Shown: positions 33,649 through 42,659 of the stretch, piece by piece
Layout: each line of letters begins with the position of its first letter
Position numbering within the stretch: position 1 is the first letter of the stretch
Assembly (NCBI RefSeq): GCF_007830445.1
Contig: NZ_VLKR01000017.1
Coordinates: 94,453 to 140,846 of the forward strand
Length of the DNA: 46,394 bases
Reading direction: 5' to 3'
DNA from: Sphingobacterium siyangense
Lineage (GTDB): Bacteria; Bacteroidota; Bacteroidia; Sphingobacteriales; Sphingobacteriaceae
Translations under genes and position numbers: made by a program
Notes under the pieces: generated by a model
Told to the model about the DNA's origin: nothing
The model's database searches: none
What the model saw: the letters and a program-made list of their open reading frames with translations, nothing else

Positions 33649-36123
33649 CTATTTTGCTTTTCCCAATTTCTCTTCCAACATTTTGATAAAATAGCCCCCA
33701 ACAACGGATCTTGCTTTAAATCCAGCTCTCTTAGGACGGTCTGTATACGTCCAATCCGACATGGGAACACGGTCTGTTGTTTCGTTCATAAAATGGTAGA
33801 CTGGCTTTAAAAATGCCTCAAAGGTAGGCTTGTCATTTGCCATGGTCGCCGTCCAAATAATCCAATCGGTTTTGGTATAAGGCTGACGATTGTCCAGGGG
33901 AAGTCCGTATTTATTTTGTTTGCCGAGATAGTATTTAATTTCAGTTTCACGAATAGAGGGGTCAAAAATATCCATCTTAAGCAATTTATCCCAGACCATA
34001 TTATACTTTTGGCTCCAGGTTCCGGTTTTATCAAAAGTCAACTTATAGTGATCCCCATCTTCAGCCATCTCTTTCCATTTCATAGCCATTGCCTTTGCTT
34101 CGGTCAGATACTTTTTCGCCGTAGCCTCTTCACCAAGCATTTGGGCTAGATAACCGTAAGATGCAATACCTAAAATAGCTTTAATTGATAAATTGGCATT
34201 ATGCGCAAAATGGCCCGCGAAATCATCTGTGCACAATTGATTTTCGGGGTCAAGACCTTTATCTACTAAATAATCTACCCAGGTAGACAACACTTTCCAA
34301 TGTTTTTTGGCATAAGCGGCATTTCCTTCGACCTTCGCTAAAGCATAAGTTAATATCAACATATTTCCCGATTCTTCGACAGGCATATCTCCACCGTAAG
34401 TTTGGCCATTCGCCAAAGGATAGGTCCCAACATCATGTGCAGCAAAAGGTTTTGTCCACTTATTGCTTTCACTATAATAAAAAATGGCGTTCATTAGTGC
34501 TTTTGCCAGTTCCGGATTATAGTAAAGGAAAATCGGAGCCGAAGGATAGGTTACATCAACAGTTCCTATTGACCCATTGCTGTCATTTTCTTTAGACAGT
34601 AAAAGCAGATCGCCATTGGGTGCTTTTACAAGTTTATGAGCGGCGATTGCCTGCCTATAGGCCAAGGCACATAATGCAGCATAGTCCTCACCTCCGTTGC
34701 GCAAAGCTGTAGCCCATAATTCGGCATCAAATTTATCAGCAGCCTTTTTGAGAGCAGTATACTCTTTGTCGGCCAGTTCAAATTGTTTCTCAATGGAACT
34801 ATTTCCATTGGTATTCCAATAAGGTCGTAAATTTTGTCCAAAATATTGGATGGAGTACAGGTCATCATACCCCAACAAGATCTTATCCTGGTAGCTTGAT
34901 GAGACATCAAAAGTTTGCATCAGCGCCAATTGTTGTCCTCCATTTGAAGAAGAGCTATTTTCACTCTTCAGAAAATTAGACCGTAATTGATGGCTACTTC
35001 CGACCGCGGACTTTGTCTTTGATTTTGCACCAGCCATATAGAAATACCCCCAATCTATCCGTAGGTCGTCACCTTTCCTTCCTAGAACCTGCTGGCTTTT
35101 GCTTCCTGTCTTTACAAACTGGAGATTTCCTGAAACAAAGGAACTGCTTGCAGCATCTTGAAGTGGAGAATTCAGTGCCCAATTTGGTGCTGCCTCCAAA
35201 TAAAGTTGTACCTGGTGTTCCTTGCCGTCCTTCGCATGGACCGTATAGGAAAGATAATTTACGGGTCTAGCCATTAAGTCCAATTTATCCAGAAACATCG
35301 GTGCAGTAAATGTAATATTTAAATCGACCGGCCCGCAGTTAAACGAATAATGTGTTTGTGTTGCCTGCACATTGGAAGCGATCTGCTTCGCTTCATTGTC
35401 GAATTGAATACTACCTTCTTTTTCTGTAAAGAGTCCAAAATCAAAATATCCATTAGCTACCCTATTATAGCAATAACCCGCGAGTATATTTTTTCCTTTC
35501 TTCAATGTTTTTACGACATGATCGGGCAGCTTGACCCGACTATTTTTACCTGTCGAATTGCCTGTATTAGCAACCTCAATACCGTTGACGTACAAAATAG
35601 CGTCATCGTCATGTGTAAATTCGATATATACGGATTTGCCTGTAAGATCCTCACTCAGGTCAACTTCTCTTCTAATCCAAATTTTAGGTTCCTGCCAATC
35701 AGTCTCCACATTGGGTTCTTTATCCTTGGTACCAAATGGCGCTGCCCCCGTCTTCCATTGCCGTGCATCAAATGAAGGTTTCATCCAGTCTGGGGCGGGT
35801 TCATTGACAACATAACGTCCGGTCCAAGCCGCATGTTCACCCATCCGTGCCAAAGGCAAGAGCTCAGCTTCTTCTTTACCTAAGAAGCGATAGGGTTTCC
35901 CATCCACTTTAAGGACGCCCAATAAGGGGAAGGATTTTCCGGTCCAATGGCGTACAACATCCGCATTCAATTCGTTGCTATACGACCAGGCACTTGTATT
36001 GGGGTCAATTGTTACTAAAGGATAGGCAGGCGCGCGAAGATCATTCTTAAGGATTTGTTTTTGTGCAAACGACGATACCGATTGACATACAATAGCCGTT
36101 GCAATTAGTAATTTTAATTTCAT
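33649..36123 (-). CDS. DUF4964/DUF5127/DUF4965/DUF1793 protein (glutaminase-A-like) in a glycan locus
   Basis: An 824-residue secreted protein starting MKLKLLIATAIVCQSVSSFAQ; the open frame to 36213 adds 30 unlikely residues. The DUF4964 start (LRAPAYPLVTIDPNTSAWSY) precedes a jelly-roll-like insert (YIEFTHDDDAILYVNG). A DUF5127 region and a helical DUF4965/DUF1793 part (LWATALRNGGEDYAALCALAYRQ; PMSDWTYTDRPKRAGFKARSVVGGYF) complete the chain. Fungal relatives are called glutaminase A. Here it lies between GH2 and GH43, so a glycan-directed, (alpha/alpha)-barrel hydrolase role is more likely. The specificity is unknown. Confidence 0.82.
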   Translation of the reverse strand: MKLKLLIATAIVCQSVSSFAQKQILKNDLRAPAYPLVTIDPNTSAWSYSNELNADVVRHWTGKSFPLLGVLKVDGKPYRFLGKEEAELLPLARMGEHAAWTGRYVVNEPAPDWMKPSFDARQWKTGAAPFGTKDKEPNVETDWQEPKIWIRREVDLSEDLTGKSVYIEFTHDDDAILYVNGIEVANTGNSTGKNSRVKLPDHVVKTLKKGKNILAGYCYNRVANGYFDFGLFTEKEGSIQFDNEAKQIASNVQATQTHYSFNCGPVDLNITFTAPMFLDKLDLMARPVNYLSYTVHAKDGKEHQVQLYLEAAPNWALNSPLQDAASSSFVSGNLQFVKTGSKSQQVLGRKGDDLRIDWGYFYMAGAKSKTKSAVGSSHQLRSNFLKSENSSSSNGGQQLALMQTFDVSSSYQDKILLGYDDLYSIQYFGQNLRPYWNTNGNSSIEKQFELADKEYTALKKAADKFDAELWATALRNGGEDYAALCALAYRQAIAAHKLVKAPNGDLLLLSKENDSNGSIGTVDVTYPSAPIFLYYNPELAKALMNAIFYYSESNKWTKPFAAHDVGTYPLANGQTYGGDMPVEESGNMLILTYALAKVEGNAAYAKKHWKVLSTWVDYLVDKGLDPENQLCTDDFAGHFAHNANLSIKAILGIASYGYLAQMLGEEATAKKYLTEAKAMAMKWKEMAEDGDHYKLTFDKTGTWSQKYNMVWDKLLKMDIFDPSIRETEIKYYLGKQNKYGLPLDNRQPYTKTDWIIWTATMANDKPTFEAFLKPVYHFMNETTDRVPMSDWTYTDRPKRAGFKARSVVGGYFIKMLEEKLGKAK

Positions 36124-36213
36124 TGATTTTGTATAAAACAGGTTTAGGTTGACAGGTATACTTTCAGCGATAAATTTAGGCCGCACCCCGTGTTGCGGCC
36201 ATATCGCTATCAA

Positions 36214-38058
36214 TTATTTGGTAGGTGCATTATAAAGCGCCTGATGTGCAGCTTTTAATTCTGCTTCAGGCATTTTGACAACTTTACGATCATAGGTCAT
36301 CAAACCATTTGTTTCTACTTCCACATCTGTTGTTTGTGTATAAACAGCGGCAGACAATCCCATAGGAATTAGACGTGTCAAGTCATGGATCAGACGTTTA
36401 TAGCGCTCCAATAATTCCGTTTTATTTTTAAAACTTTGGTATCCCCAGTTGTCTTTTTGTTGCCAGGAGTGCCCATCGATCGGTAATCCCAGACCACCAA
36501 ATTCACCCAAAGCAAGCACTTGTTTAGCGCCGAATAAATTTGGATCAGGCATGGCTGCATCGGGATAATTGTGGATATCCAAGATATGTCCAGTTTCCAT
36601 AAAGTTACCACCGCTGGCACTATTTACGAGTCTTGAAGGGTCATTGGCCATTGTCCATTCCGTTATTTCCTTCGTTTTGAATTGCCCCCAAGCCTCATTA
36701 AAAGGTACCCAAATGACGATGCTTGGATAGTTGTGCAACACTTCCATAATGGTTTTCCACTCTTTTCTGTAATACCCTTCAGATTCCTGCGAACGTACTT
36801 TATCCCTATTTCCTCCCGAAATCTTTCCCGGTTGCATATCCCAATGATTTCCCCCAAGATCGCCGCTAGGCATATCTTGCCAGACAAGCATACCTATACT
36901 ATCGCAGTAACGGTACCAGCGCGCCGGTTCAACTTTGATATGTTTACGGATCATATTGAATCCCATTTCCTTTGTTTTGACAACATCAAACTTCAGCGCT
37001 TCATCCGTAGGTGCTGTATGTAGACCATCTGGCCACCAGCCTTGATCCAATGGACCATATTGGAAAGTAAACTTATTGTTTAGCATTAAACGTTGAACGC
37101 CATTTTCGTCTTTCTGCATGGCTATTTTCCGCATGGCAAAATAGCTTTTCGCCTGATCTACGACTTTTCCTTTTCGAATCAGCTGAATTTCTAGATCATA
37201 GAGCTTAGGGTTACTTGGGGACCATGGCTCCAGATTAGGTACCGAAAGATCGAACGATGTATTCGGTTGTCCTGTTTGTTCTTTAATAACCTTTCCGCCA
37301 TCCAATGCACGCACCTTTATTTCGTCACCGGCTTGACTTCCTTCTACGGAAGCCTGAAAGGCCAAGACTCCATCATCCAAACGCGGAGTCTGTTTGGTAC
37401 TCACGATGTAAGTTTGGGGGACACTTTCTAACCAAACGGTCTGCCAAATTCCCGTCACTGGTGTATACCATATACCATTCGGCTTATTCACCTGTTTACC
37501 CCTGGGTTGTGGACCATCATCAGTCGGATCCCATACCCGAATGGCTATTTCCTGTTTTGCGCCTTTCTTTAGAAAGCTTGTCACGTCCATCGAAAATGGA
37601 TCAAAACCACCTTCATGTCTTCCGACCAATTGGTTATTTACATACACATCACATTGCCAATCTACGGCACCGAAATGCAACAGGACCTTATTTTTGTTGA
37701 CAGACTTGTCCAATGTTATGGTATTATTATACCATAACGCTTTATCTTTTCCGACCTCTTTACCAACACCGGACAATGCCGATTCAATAGCAAAAGGAAC
37801 AAGGATATTGCCGTCCCATTGACGAGGAATCTCTTTAGTACCTACTGGAGTGACAGCATATTTCCATAGTCCATTTAAATTCTGCCAGTTATTGGTTCTG
37901 GTTAATTGCGGTCTAGGATATTCAGGATGTGGCTTTTGTGCCGTTACTTTCTCGCCCCAAGGGGTTAATATATGTGACCCTGCGGGTTTCCAATCCTGAG
38001 CAAAGTTCAATTGTGCTGCCATCATCAAACTGGCAAAAAGTAAGGTTTTCTTCATCAT
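36214..38058 (-). CDS. GH2 family glycoside hydrolase (beta-galactosidase-like)
   Basis: A 614-residue secreted GH2 enzyme with a signal peptide to about residue 20. The sugar-binding jelly roll (about 45-215, LVPFAIESALSGVG, LLHFGAVDWQCDVYVNNQLVG) precedes an immunoglobulin-like domain and the TIM barrel. The acid/base is E455 in PFNEAWG and the nucleophile E519 in LGEFGG. It is shorter than LacZ-type enzymes, lacking their C-terminal domains. The likely substrate is a terminal beta-galactoside or beta-arabinopyranoside of the glycan handled by this locus. Confidence 0.92.
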   Translation of the reverse strand: MMKKTLLFASLMMAAQLNFAQDWKPAGSHILTPWGEKVTAQKPHPEYPRPQLTRTNNWQNLNGLWKYAVTPVGTKEIPRQWDGNILVPFAIESALSGVGKEVGKDKALWYNNTITLDKSVNKNKVLLHFGAVDWQCDVYVNNQLVGRHEGGFDPFSMDVTSFLKKGAKQEIAIRVWDPTDDGPQPRGKQVNKPNGIWYTPVTGIWQTVWLESVPQTYIVSTKQTPRLDDGVLAFQASVEGSQAGDEIKVRALDGGKVIKEQTGQPNTSFDLSVPNLEPWSPSNPKLYDLEIQLIRKGKVVDQAKSYFAMRKIAMQKDENGVQRLMLNNKFTFQYGPLDQGWWPDGLHTAPTDEALKFDVVKTKEMGFNMIRKHIKVEPARWYRYCDSIGMLVWQDMPSGDLGGNHWDMQPGKISGGNRDKVRSQESEGYYRKEWKTIMEVLHNYPSIVIWVPFNEAWGQFKTKEITEWTMANDPSRLVNSASGGNFMETGHILDIHNYPDAAMPDPNLFGAKQVLALGEFGGLGLPIDGHSWQQKDNWGYQSFKNKTELLERYKRLIHDLTRLIPMGLSAAVYTQTTDVEVETNGLMTYDRKVVKMPEAELKAAHQALYNAPTK

Positions 38059-38098
38059 AAAAAATCGTTAAGTCATTAATTTATATATCGTATTTACA

Positions 38099-40144
38099 TT
38101 ATTTCACAGTTGGAAAAGCAGCAATGCGCAAACGTGCTGCTCCCATGGGAATCAATTCAACTTCCTGCACCTCGCCCTTGCTTTCCACCGGACTCAGGGG
38201 CAATACGCCCGTTAGTCCATTTTCATCAATTTTCCAGCCATCAATACGTTTCGCTTTCACAAGAATCGAAATAGGTACTGCTTCTGCCTCAAAAGGAAAT
38301 GCATCTTTAGGCCATGGTCGTTTGATCACTTTTAGTTGGTCAACAGCTTGTAGCTGATTTTGTACAAGTCCATAATTCCAGTCACTTGCAGGAAGGATTT
38401 CATAGGATGGCCATTTTGATGGATCTGCAGTCTCCTGCCATTTAGAATCCCCAATTGCCGAAGCCTTACTATCCTTTTTCACATAATTCTCTTTGATTTT
38501 GAGTGCATAGGTCAGTGGTCCACGCTGGATACTAACTGAATTTTTATTGGCAGTCCATGTTTTCAGATCTATGGTCATCGGCAAGGAGAGTTCGACCTTG
38601 TCGCCGTCTTTCCATTTCCGTTCAATCCGAATATATTTTGCTCCAGCTTCTAGAGCCTGACTTTTACCATTAACCGTTACTTTGGCTTGTTTCGCCCAGG
38701 CAGGTATACGGAGATAAAAGGGAAAATCAACCGTTTTAGCCTGTGTTCCTATTTCAAATCGCAGCGATTCTTCAAATGGGTAATTGGATTCTTGTCTAAT
38801 CTGAATGGCTTGATTGTTTCCGACTTTGATTTCAGCTTTTGATGCGGCATAAAGTACTGCCGCAACACCATTATCATTTGTTGCCATATACAGATGCTCC
38901 GCGTAATATGGCCAGCCCTGACTGTGGTTATGTTGACAACAACGTGAACTGAAAGGGTTCATCATTAAAAATGGCCCATTATTATCAATCCCGGGAGCAT
39001 GATTATGGCTATCGCTGATAGTCATATTAGGGCTCGTGATATAGCGTAATGCTTTAAAATCGGCTGTCACAGCTGCTGGGTAGGTATTAAAAGCAACTTC
39101 CTCCGCATGATCCGCCCAAAAAGGATCGCCTGTTATCCCGAGAAGGATTTCATTGGAAGCCATCTGCTCCACCATTCCACAGGTTTCCACACCCTGACGG
39201 GGATCGGTATATCCCGGACGTGCATTTTCATCGGCACCGAACATGCCGCCCGGAACCTGACCAAATACTTGTCTGACAAAATGAAAATTATCGTAGGTTG
39301 CGTTAAGATCTGCAGTCGACTGGCTTTTCAGATAATAGGTTGCTGGCTCTCTAAAACACTGCGCTACGTTGACATTATGCCAATTGGGCAAATCATCTTT
39401 CTGCCGCCAATTGGCTGTATTCCGATGGATTTTATCCGCTAAATCCATCAACCATTCATTACCTTGTGTTCTGTTATAGAGCCAATATACGGATAGCAAA
39501 TTGTCACCACCACGACTGTTTTCCCAATAATCCTTGAGAAAAAAACTATCCGGCAAATTGGCCTGCCATTTAAAATAATTGGTCATCAACGTTAAAACAC
39601 GCTGGTCACCGCTATATTCATAATAGGACTGCAAACACCATAGCATCAACATATTTCCCCAAAGATCCGGTTTGTTATTACGTAGGATCAATGGTCCAAA
39701 GTATCCATCAGGACGCTGGCTTTTTAGCGCAGCCTCTAACCAAATTTTTGACTCTCCTATTATCTTAGGATCTTTTAAGATGTAGCCCAAATTAGCGTAG
39801 CCTTTTAACCAATAAGGAACTTCTTCCCAGCCATAATCTCCTTTCCCATCCGTACTTAACCAAGCGTTATTTTTCTTCGATAGCCAAGCGCTAATTTCTC
39901 CCAGATGGCCTGTAAGACCATCTTTCTGCAGCTCCAAATACTTCCCGAGCCAACCTTCCGGGACGATACTGCCCACGGGTAATTTTAGCAAGGCATTCTG
40001 TCTTAAAGGAGCCCTATTATTCAGATATTGCGTATTCTTTCCGGTTAATGGTAATTGGTCTACAGCTGTTGCTATTCCCGTTTGTGCAGTCGTAACAAGA
40101 CCGATGCCCATTAATAGGCTTAAAAAGCTAAATTTTTTGATCAT
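38099..40144 (-). CDS. GH127-type beta-L-arabinofuranosidase (DUF1680)
   Basis: A 681-residue secreted enzyme with a signal peptide to about residue 20 and an (alpha/alpha)6 barrel. The unusual Cys-based catalytic centre of GH127 and relatives is visible: E320 and C322 (GVETCG) with C402 and C403 (SSRCCQHNHSQG), which in the family hold zinc and provide a Cys nucleophile. A C-terminal beta-sandwich follows (LRIPAWAKQAKVTVNG). It should remove beta-L-arabinofuranosyl residues, although GH146-like alternatives share the motifs. It starts 2 bp before the DUF3823 gene ends. Confidence 0.9.
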   Translation of the reverse strand: MIKKFSFLSLLMGIGLVTTAQTGIATAVDQLPLTGKNTQYLNNRAPLRQNALLKLPVGSIVPEGWLGKYLELQKDGLTGHLGEISAWLSKKNNAWLSTDGKGDYGWEEVPYWLKGYANLGYILKDPKIIGESKIWLEAALKSQRPDGYFGPLILRNNKPDLWGNMLMLWCLQSYYEYSGDQRVLTLMTNYFKWQANLPDSFFLKDYWENSRGGDNLLSVYWLYNRTQGNEWLMDLADKIHRNTANWRQKDDLPNWHNVNVAQCFREPATYYLKSQSTADLNATYDNFHFVRQVFGQVPGGMFGADENARPGYTDPRQGVETCGMVEQMASNEILLGITGDPFWADHAEEVAFNTYPAAVTADFKALRYITSPNMTISDSHNHAPGIDNNGPFLMMNPFSSRCCQHNHSQGWPYYAEHLYMATNDNGVAAVLYAASKAEIKVGNNQAIQIRQESNYPFEESLRFEIGTQAKTVDFPFYLRIPAWAKQAKVTVNGKSQALEAGAKYIRIERKWKDGDKVELSLPMTIDLKTWTANKNSVSIQRGPLTYALKIKENYVKKDSKASAIGDSKWQETADPSKWPSYEILPASDWNYGLVQNQLQAVDQLKVIKRPWPKDAFPFEAEAVPISILVKAKRIDGWKIDENGLTGVLPLSPVESKGEVQEVELIPMGAARLRIAAFPTVK

Positions 40145-40146
40145 TG

Positions 40147-40821
40147 TTATTTCAATTTCTTAGGTGAACTATCGTATAGCGCCTCGGTGATACCGCTTAT
40201 CTTCAAGCCCACGCGCGCATACACTGCAGCATTCTTGGTCAAAATATCTTTGATATCCAGCTCCAGATCGACATGCCCCGAACTAATTCCAGTTTTTTCC
40301 ATCTTATAAGTATATTGACCCAAATCCACGAATTTTGTATCATTGACCAACAAGGTGGCAAAATCAATCGTTCTTGAAGCATCTATTGTCTTGACGTCAA
40401 AAGAAGCTTTCAGCATATTCCCTTGAACATTATAGGTAATATTACTCATGGTATAATAAGGTTTAACCGGGTACTCGATGCTTGTATTGCCCCTCACATC
40501 AACCAGCACTGTATCCGCACTATTCAGCCAGGGGCCATTTCCGCTGGTTGCCACCAATTTGTACTGCCCGTCGAAGAGTTTTGCCGCAAATGAACCGTCC
40601 TGCGTCACATACACATTAATAGCAGATCGAAGCGGAAAACCATCTTGCCATAGCTGAAGTGAAACGGACTGGTTTGATCCTCTTACTCCTAGAGGTTCTG
40701 AATTGTAGGTTACACGACCGTTCAGTGTACTTTTAGGGGCATCATAGTTATCTTTGCCACAAGCAAATACACCTACGATCAAACACAAACTTACTATTAA
40801 TTTACAAAAAAAAGTTTTCAT
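40147..40821 (-). CDS. DUF3823 surface lipoprotein of a Sus-type locus
   Basis: A 224-residue lipoprotein with the Cys in GVFACGKD near residue 21. The N-terminal beta-sandwich (STLNGRVTYNSEPLGVRGSNQSVSLQLWQDGF) and a second beta-rich domain are typical of DUF3823, which is nearly always encoded next to SusD. It probably sits on the cell surface and helps bind the glycan. It lies 10 bp after susD and is part of the same transcript. Confidence 0.88.
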   Translation of the reverse strand: MKTFFCKLIVSLCLIVGVFACGKDNYDAPKSTLNGRVTYNSEPLGVRGSNQSVSLQLWQDGFPLRSAINVYVTQDGSFAAKLFDGQYKLVATSGNGPWLNSADTVLVDVRGNTSIEYPVKPYYTMSNITYNVQGNMLKASFDVKTIDASRTIDFATLLVNDTKFVDLGQYTYKMEKTGISSGHVDLELDIKDILTKNAAVYARVGLKISGITEALYDSSPKKLK

Positions 40822-40831
40822 AAGGATAATG

Positions 40832-42655
40832 CTATTGATAAGGATTTCGAACTAACTTCGGATTGTTATTAATCCAATCTTGATCGATGAAATTATAATA
40901 GTTCTGATATTTAAAATTTCGTGGATAGAGCGTATGACTCGATTTCTGTTTCTCAAAAACCCATTTACCATCGTTCGGATCCCCCGGAGCATATATTTTG
41001 TATGGAAATAGGGCATAGTGTACCGCATTGTAATTATCAGCGCTTCCGTTCCAGATTTCATGGGCAATCCGCAAACGCTTCAGATCCCAATAACGATGAT
41101 CTTCGAAGGCAAATTCAACCCGGCGCTCCTGAATAATATCATTCAGGGAAATGGTTGTCAATGCCTGTATCCCCGCACGCTCCCTAATCTTATTGACATA
41201 TCCCGTCAACTCGGCTTGCGGTTTACCAAGTTCAAGCCCCGCCTCTGCAGCGATCAACAAAAATTCAGCATAACGGAAGCGCACAAACCAAATATCCGAC
41301 CCACGCCCACGAGTAGAGGCATCTTTATTTTCGTCGATAAATTTCCGGATATTAAATCCAGTTTTGTTGACATACATATCGTTGGAAGTCGTAGGTCCAT
41401 CTTTGCTTGTAATAATTCCTCCGAATTTGGAATCTGAAGTACCGGGTATTGCGGTCATCGTCTTCCAAACACCTCCTTCTTTATATCTAACGCCTGCTTG
41501 GTAAGTGATTTTGGTACCAGCAAAATCAGCACCAGAGTAAATCACAGTACCATACAGACGCGCGTCCTTATGGGCGAATATCTCTTCGGGATTGTTATAG
41601 TAAATGTAATCTCCCGTAGCAGTCTTCGTTTTCAATGCTCCATTTCGATCATCTGTATATTCAAATGCTTCCACCAAATTTAAAACAGGCGTAACAAAAT
41701 TGGCATCAATATCTCCACGGACGGATGAGGCAATGTTATTGTTGGTGAAAAAATGTGTTTCACCTGGATACGCATAATCCTTGGCCCAAATAACTTCATT
41801 GCTACTTGATTTTGAACTTACAGCAAGATAGAAGTTCTTTCCTTTATCGGCATTTCCATTATAGAGGGCATAAGGGCTATTATTGATAATATCCAATGCT
41901 GATTCGTAAGCAATCTCGTAATATTTATTGGCGTCCGCCGCAGGGATTCCCACCTCGTTACCTGCTGTTTTGACGTCTGGCGTTTTATAGTTATACTTCG
42001 CTATTGAGGCGGCGTATAGACTGGCCCGCGCCTTAAGTGCCAAAGCTGTCCATTTATTAGCTCTAGCTGAATTTATGGTTTTCTCTGTACCGAGCATTTT
42101 AGCGGCTTCGGTACATTCGTTAATCACGTAATTATAACTCTCTGCTTCTGTTGATCGCGGTGTCTGCAACTCTGCTGGATCCATGCCGCCAGTATAATCA
42201 TAGATCTTATCACCCACCAAAGGAACTCCGCCCAAACGCTTGATCATATTAAAGTAGGTCCAAGCACGAATAAATCTGGCCTCGCCTTCGATGCTCTTTT
42301 TATTATTTTCGTCCAATGATGATTGACGAACACCTACGATAAATTGATTCAGATTGCGAATCAGTTCATAATCGTACATACGCCAAAAGTCATTCGGAAA
42401 TTCCTGCATCGTATTGGGGCCACCGCTTGAAAATCCTGCCTCATCTAACATCGCAAAAGATCCATTGTCTCCAAATTGCTGTCCCCAGCTAATCCGCCCA
42501 TAATAATTCGCTAGAACAGATTTTATCATATTCTGATCCGAAAATATCTGATCGTCGGTAAAAATAGCCTGTGATTCCCGTTCCAAAAATTTATTGCAGC
42601 TTGAAAATGTACATACGAGACATACACCCAATAAAATAACGTTCTTATTTATCAT
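40832..42655 (-). CDS. SusD/RagB-type glycan-binding lipoprotein
   Basis: A 607-residue outer-surface lipoprotein with lipobox FSSC and Cys at 20. SusD landmarks are FIRAWTYFNMIKRLGGVPLV, the tetratricopeptide-like helices, the late RFRYAEFLLIAAEAGLE and ERRVEFAFEDHRYWDLKRL. SusD caps the SusC barrel and delivers oligosaccharides to it. It lies 4 bp after susC. The name susD is used for the family; the starch specificity of the prototype is not implied. Confidence 0.95.
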   Translation of the reverse strand: MINKNVILLGVCLVCTFSSCNKFLERESQAIFTDDQIFSDQNMIKSVLANYYGRISWGQQFGDNGSFAMLDEAGFSSGGPNTMQEFPNDFWRMYDYELIRNLNQFIVGVRQSSLDENNKKSIEGEARFIRAWTYFNMIKRLGGVPLVGDKIYDYTGGMDPAELQTPRSTEAESYNYVINECTEAAKMLGTEKTINSARANKWTALALKARASLYAASIAKYNYKTPDVKTAGNEVGIPAADANKYYEIAYESALDIINNSPYALYNGNADKGKNFYLAVSSKSSSNEVIWAKDYAYPGETHFFTNNNIASSVRGDIDANFVTPVLNLVEAFEYTDDRNGALKTKTATGDYIYYNNPEEIFAHKDARLYGTVIYSGADFAGTKITYQAGVRYKEGGVWKTMTAIPGTSDSKFGGIITSKDGPTTSNDMYVNKTGFNIRKFIDENKDASTRGRGSDIWFVRFRYAEFLLIAAEAGLELGKPQAELTGYVNKIRERAGIQALTTISLNDIIQERRVEFAFEDHRYWDLKRLRIAHEIWNGSADNYNAVHYALFPYKIYAPGDPNDGKWVFEKQKSSHTLYPRNFKYQNYYNFIDQDWINNNPKLVRNPYQ

Positions 42656-42659
42656 CTTA

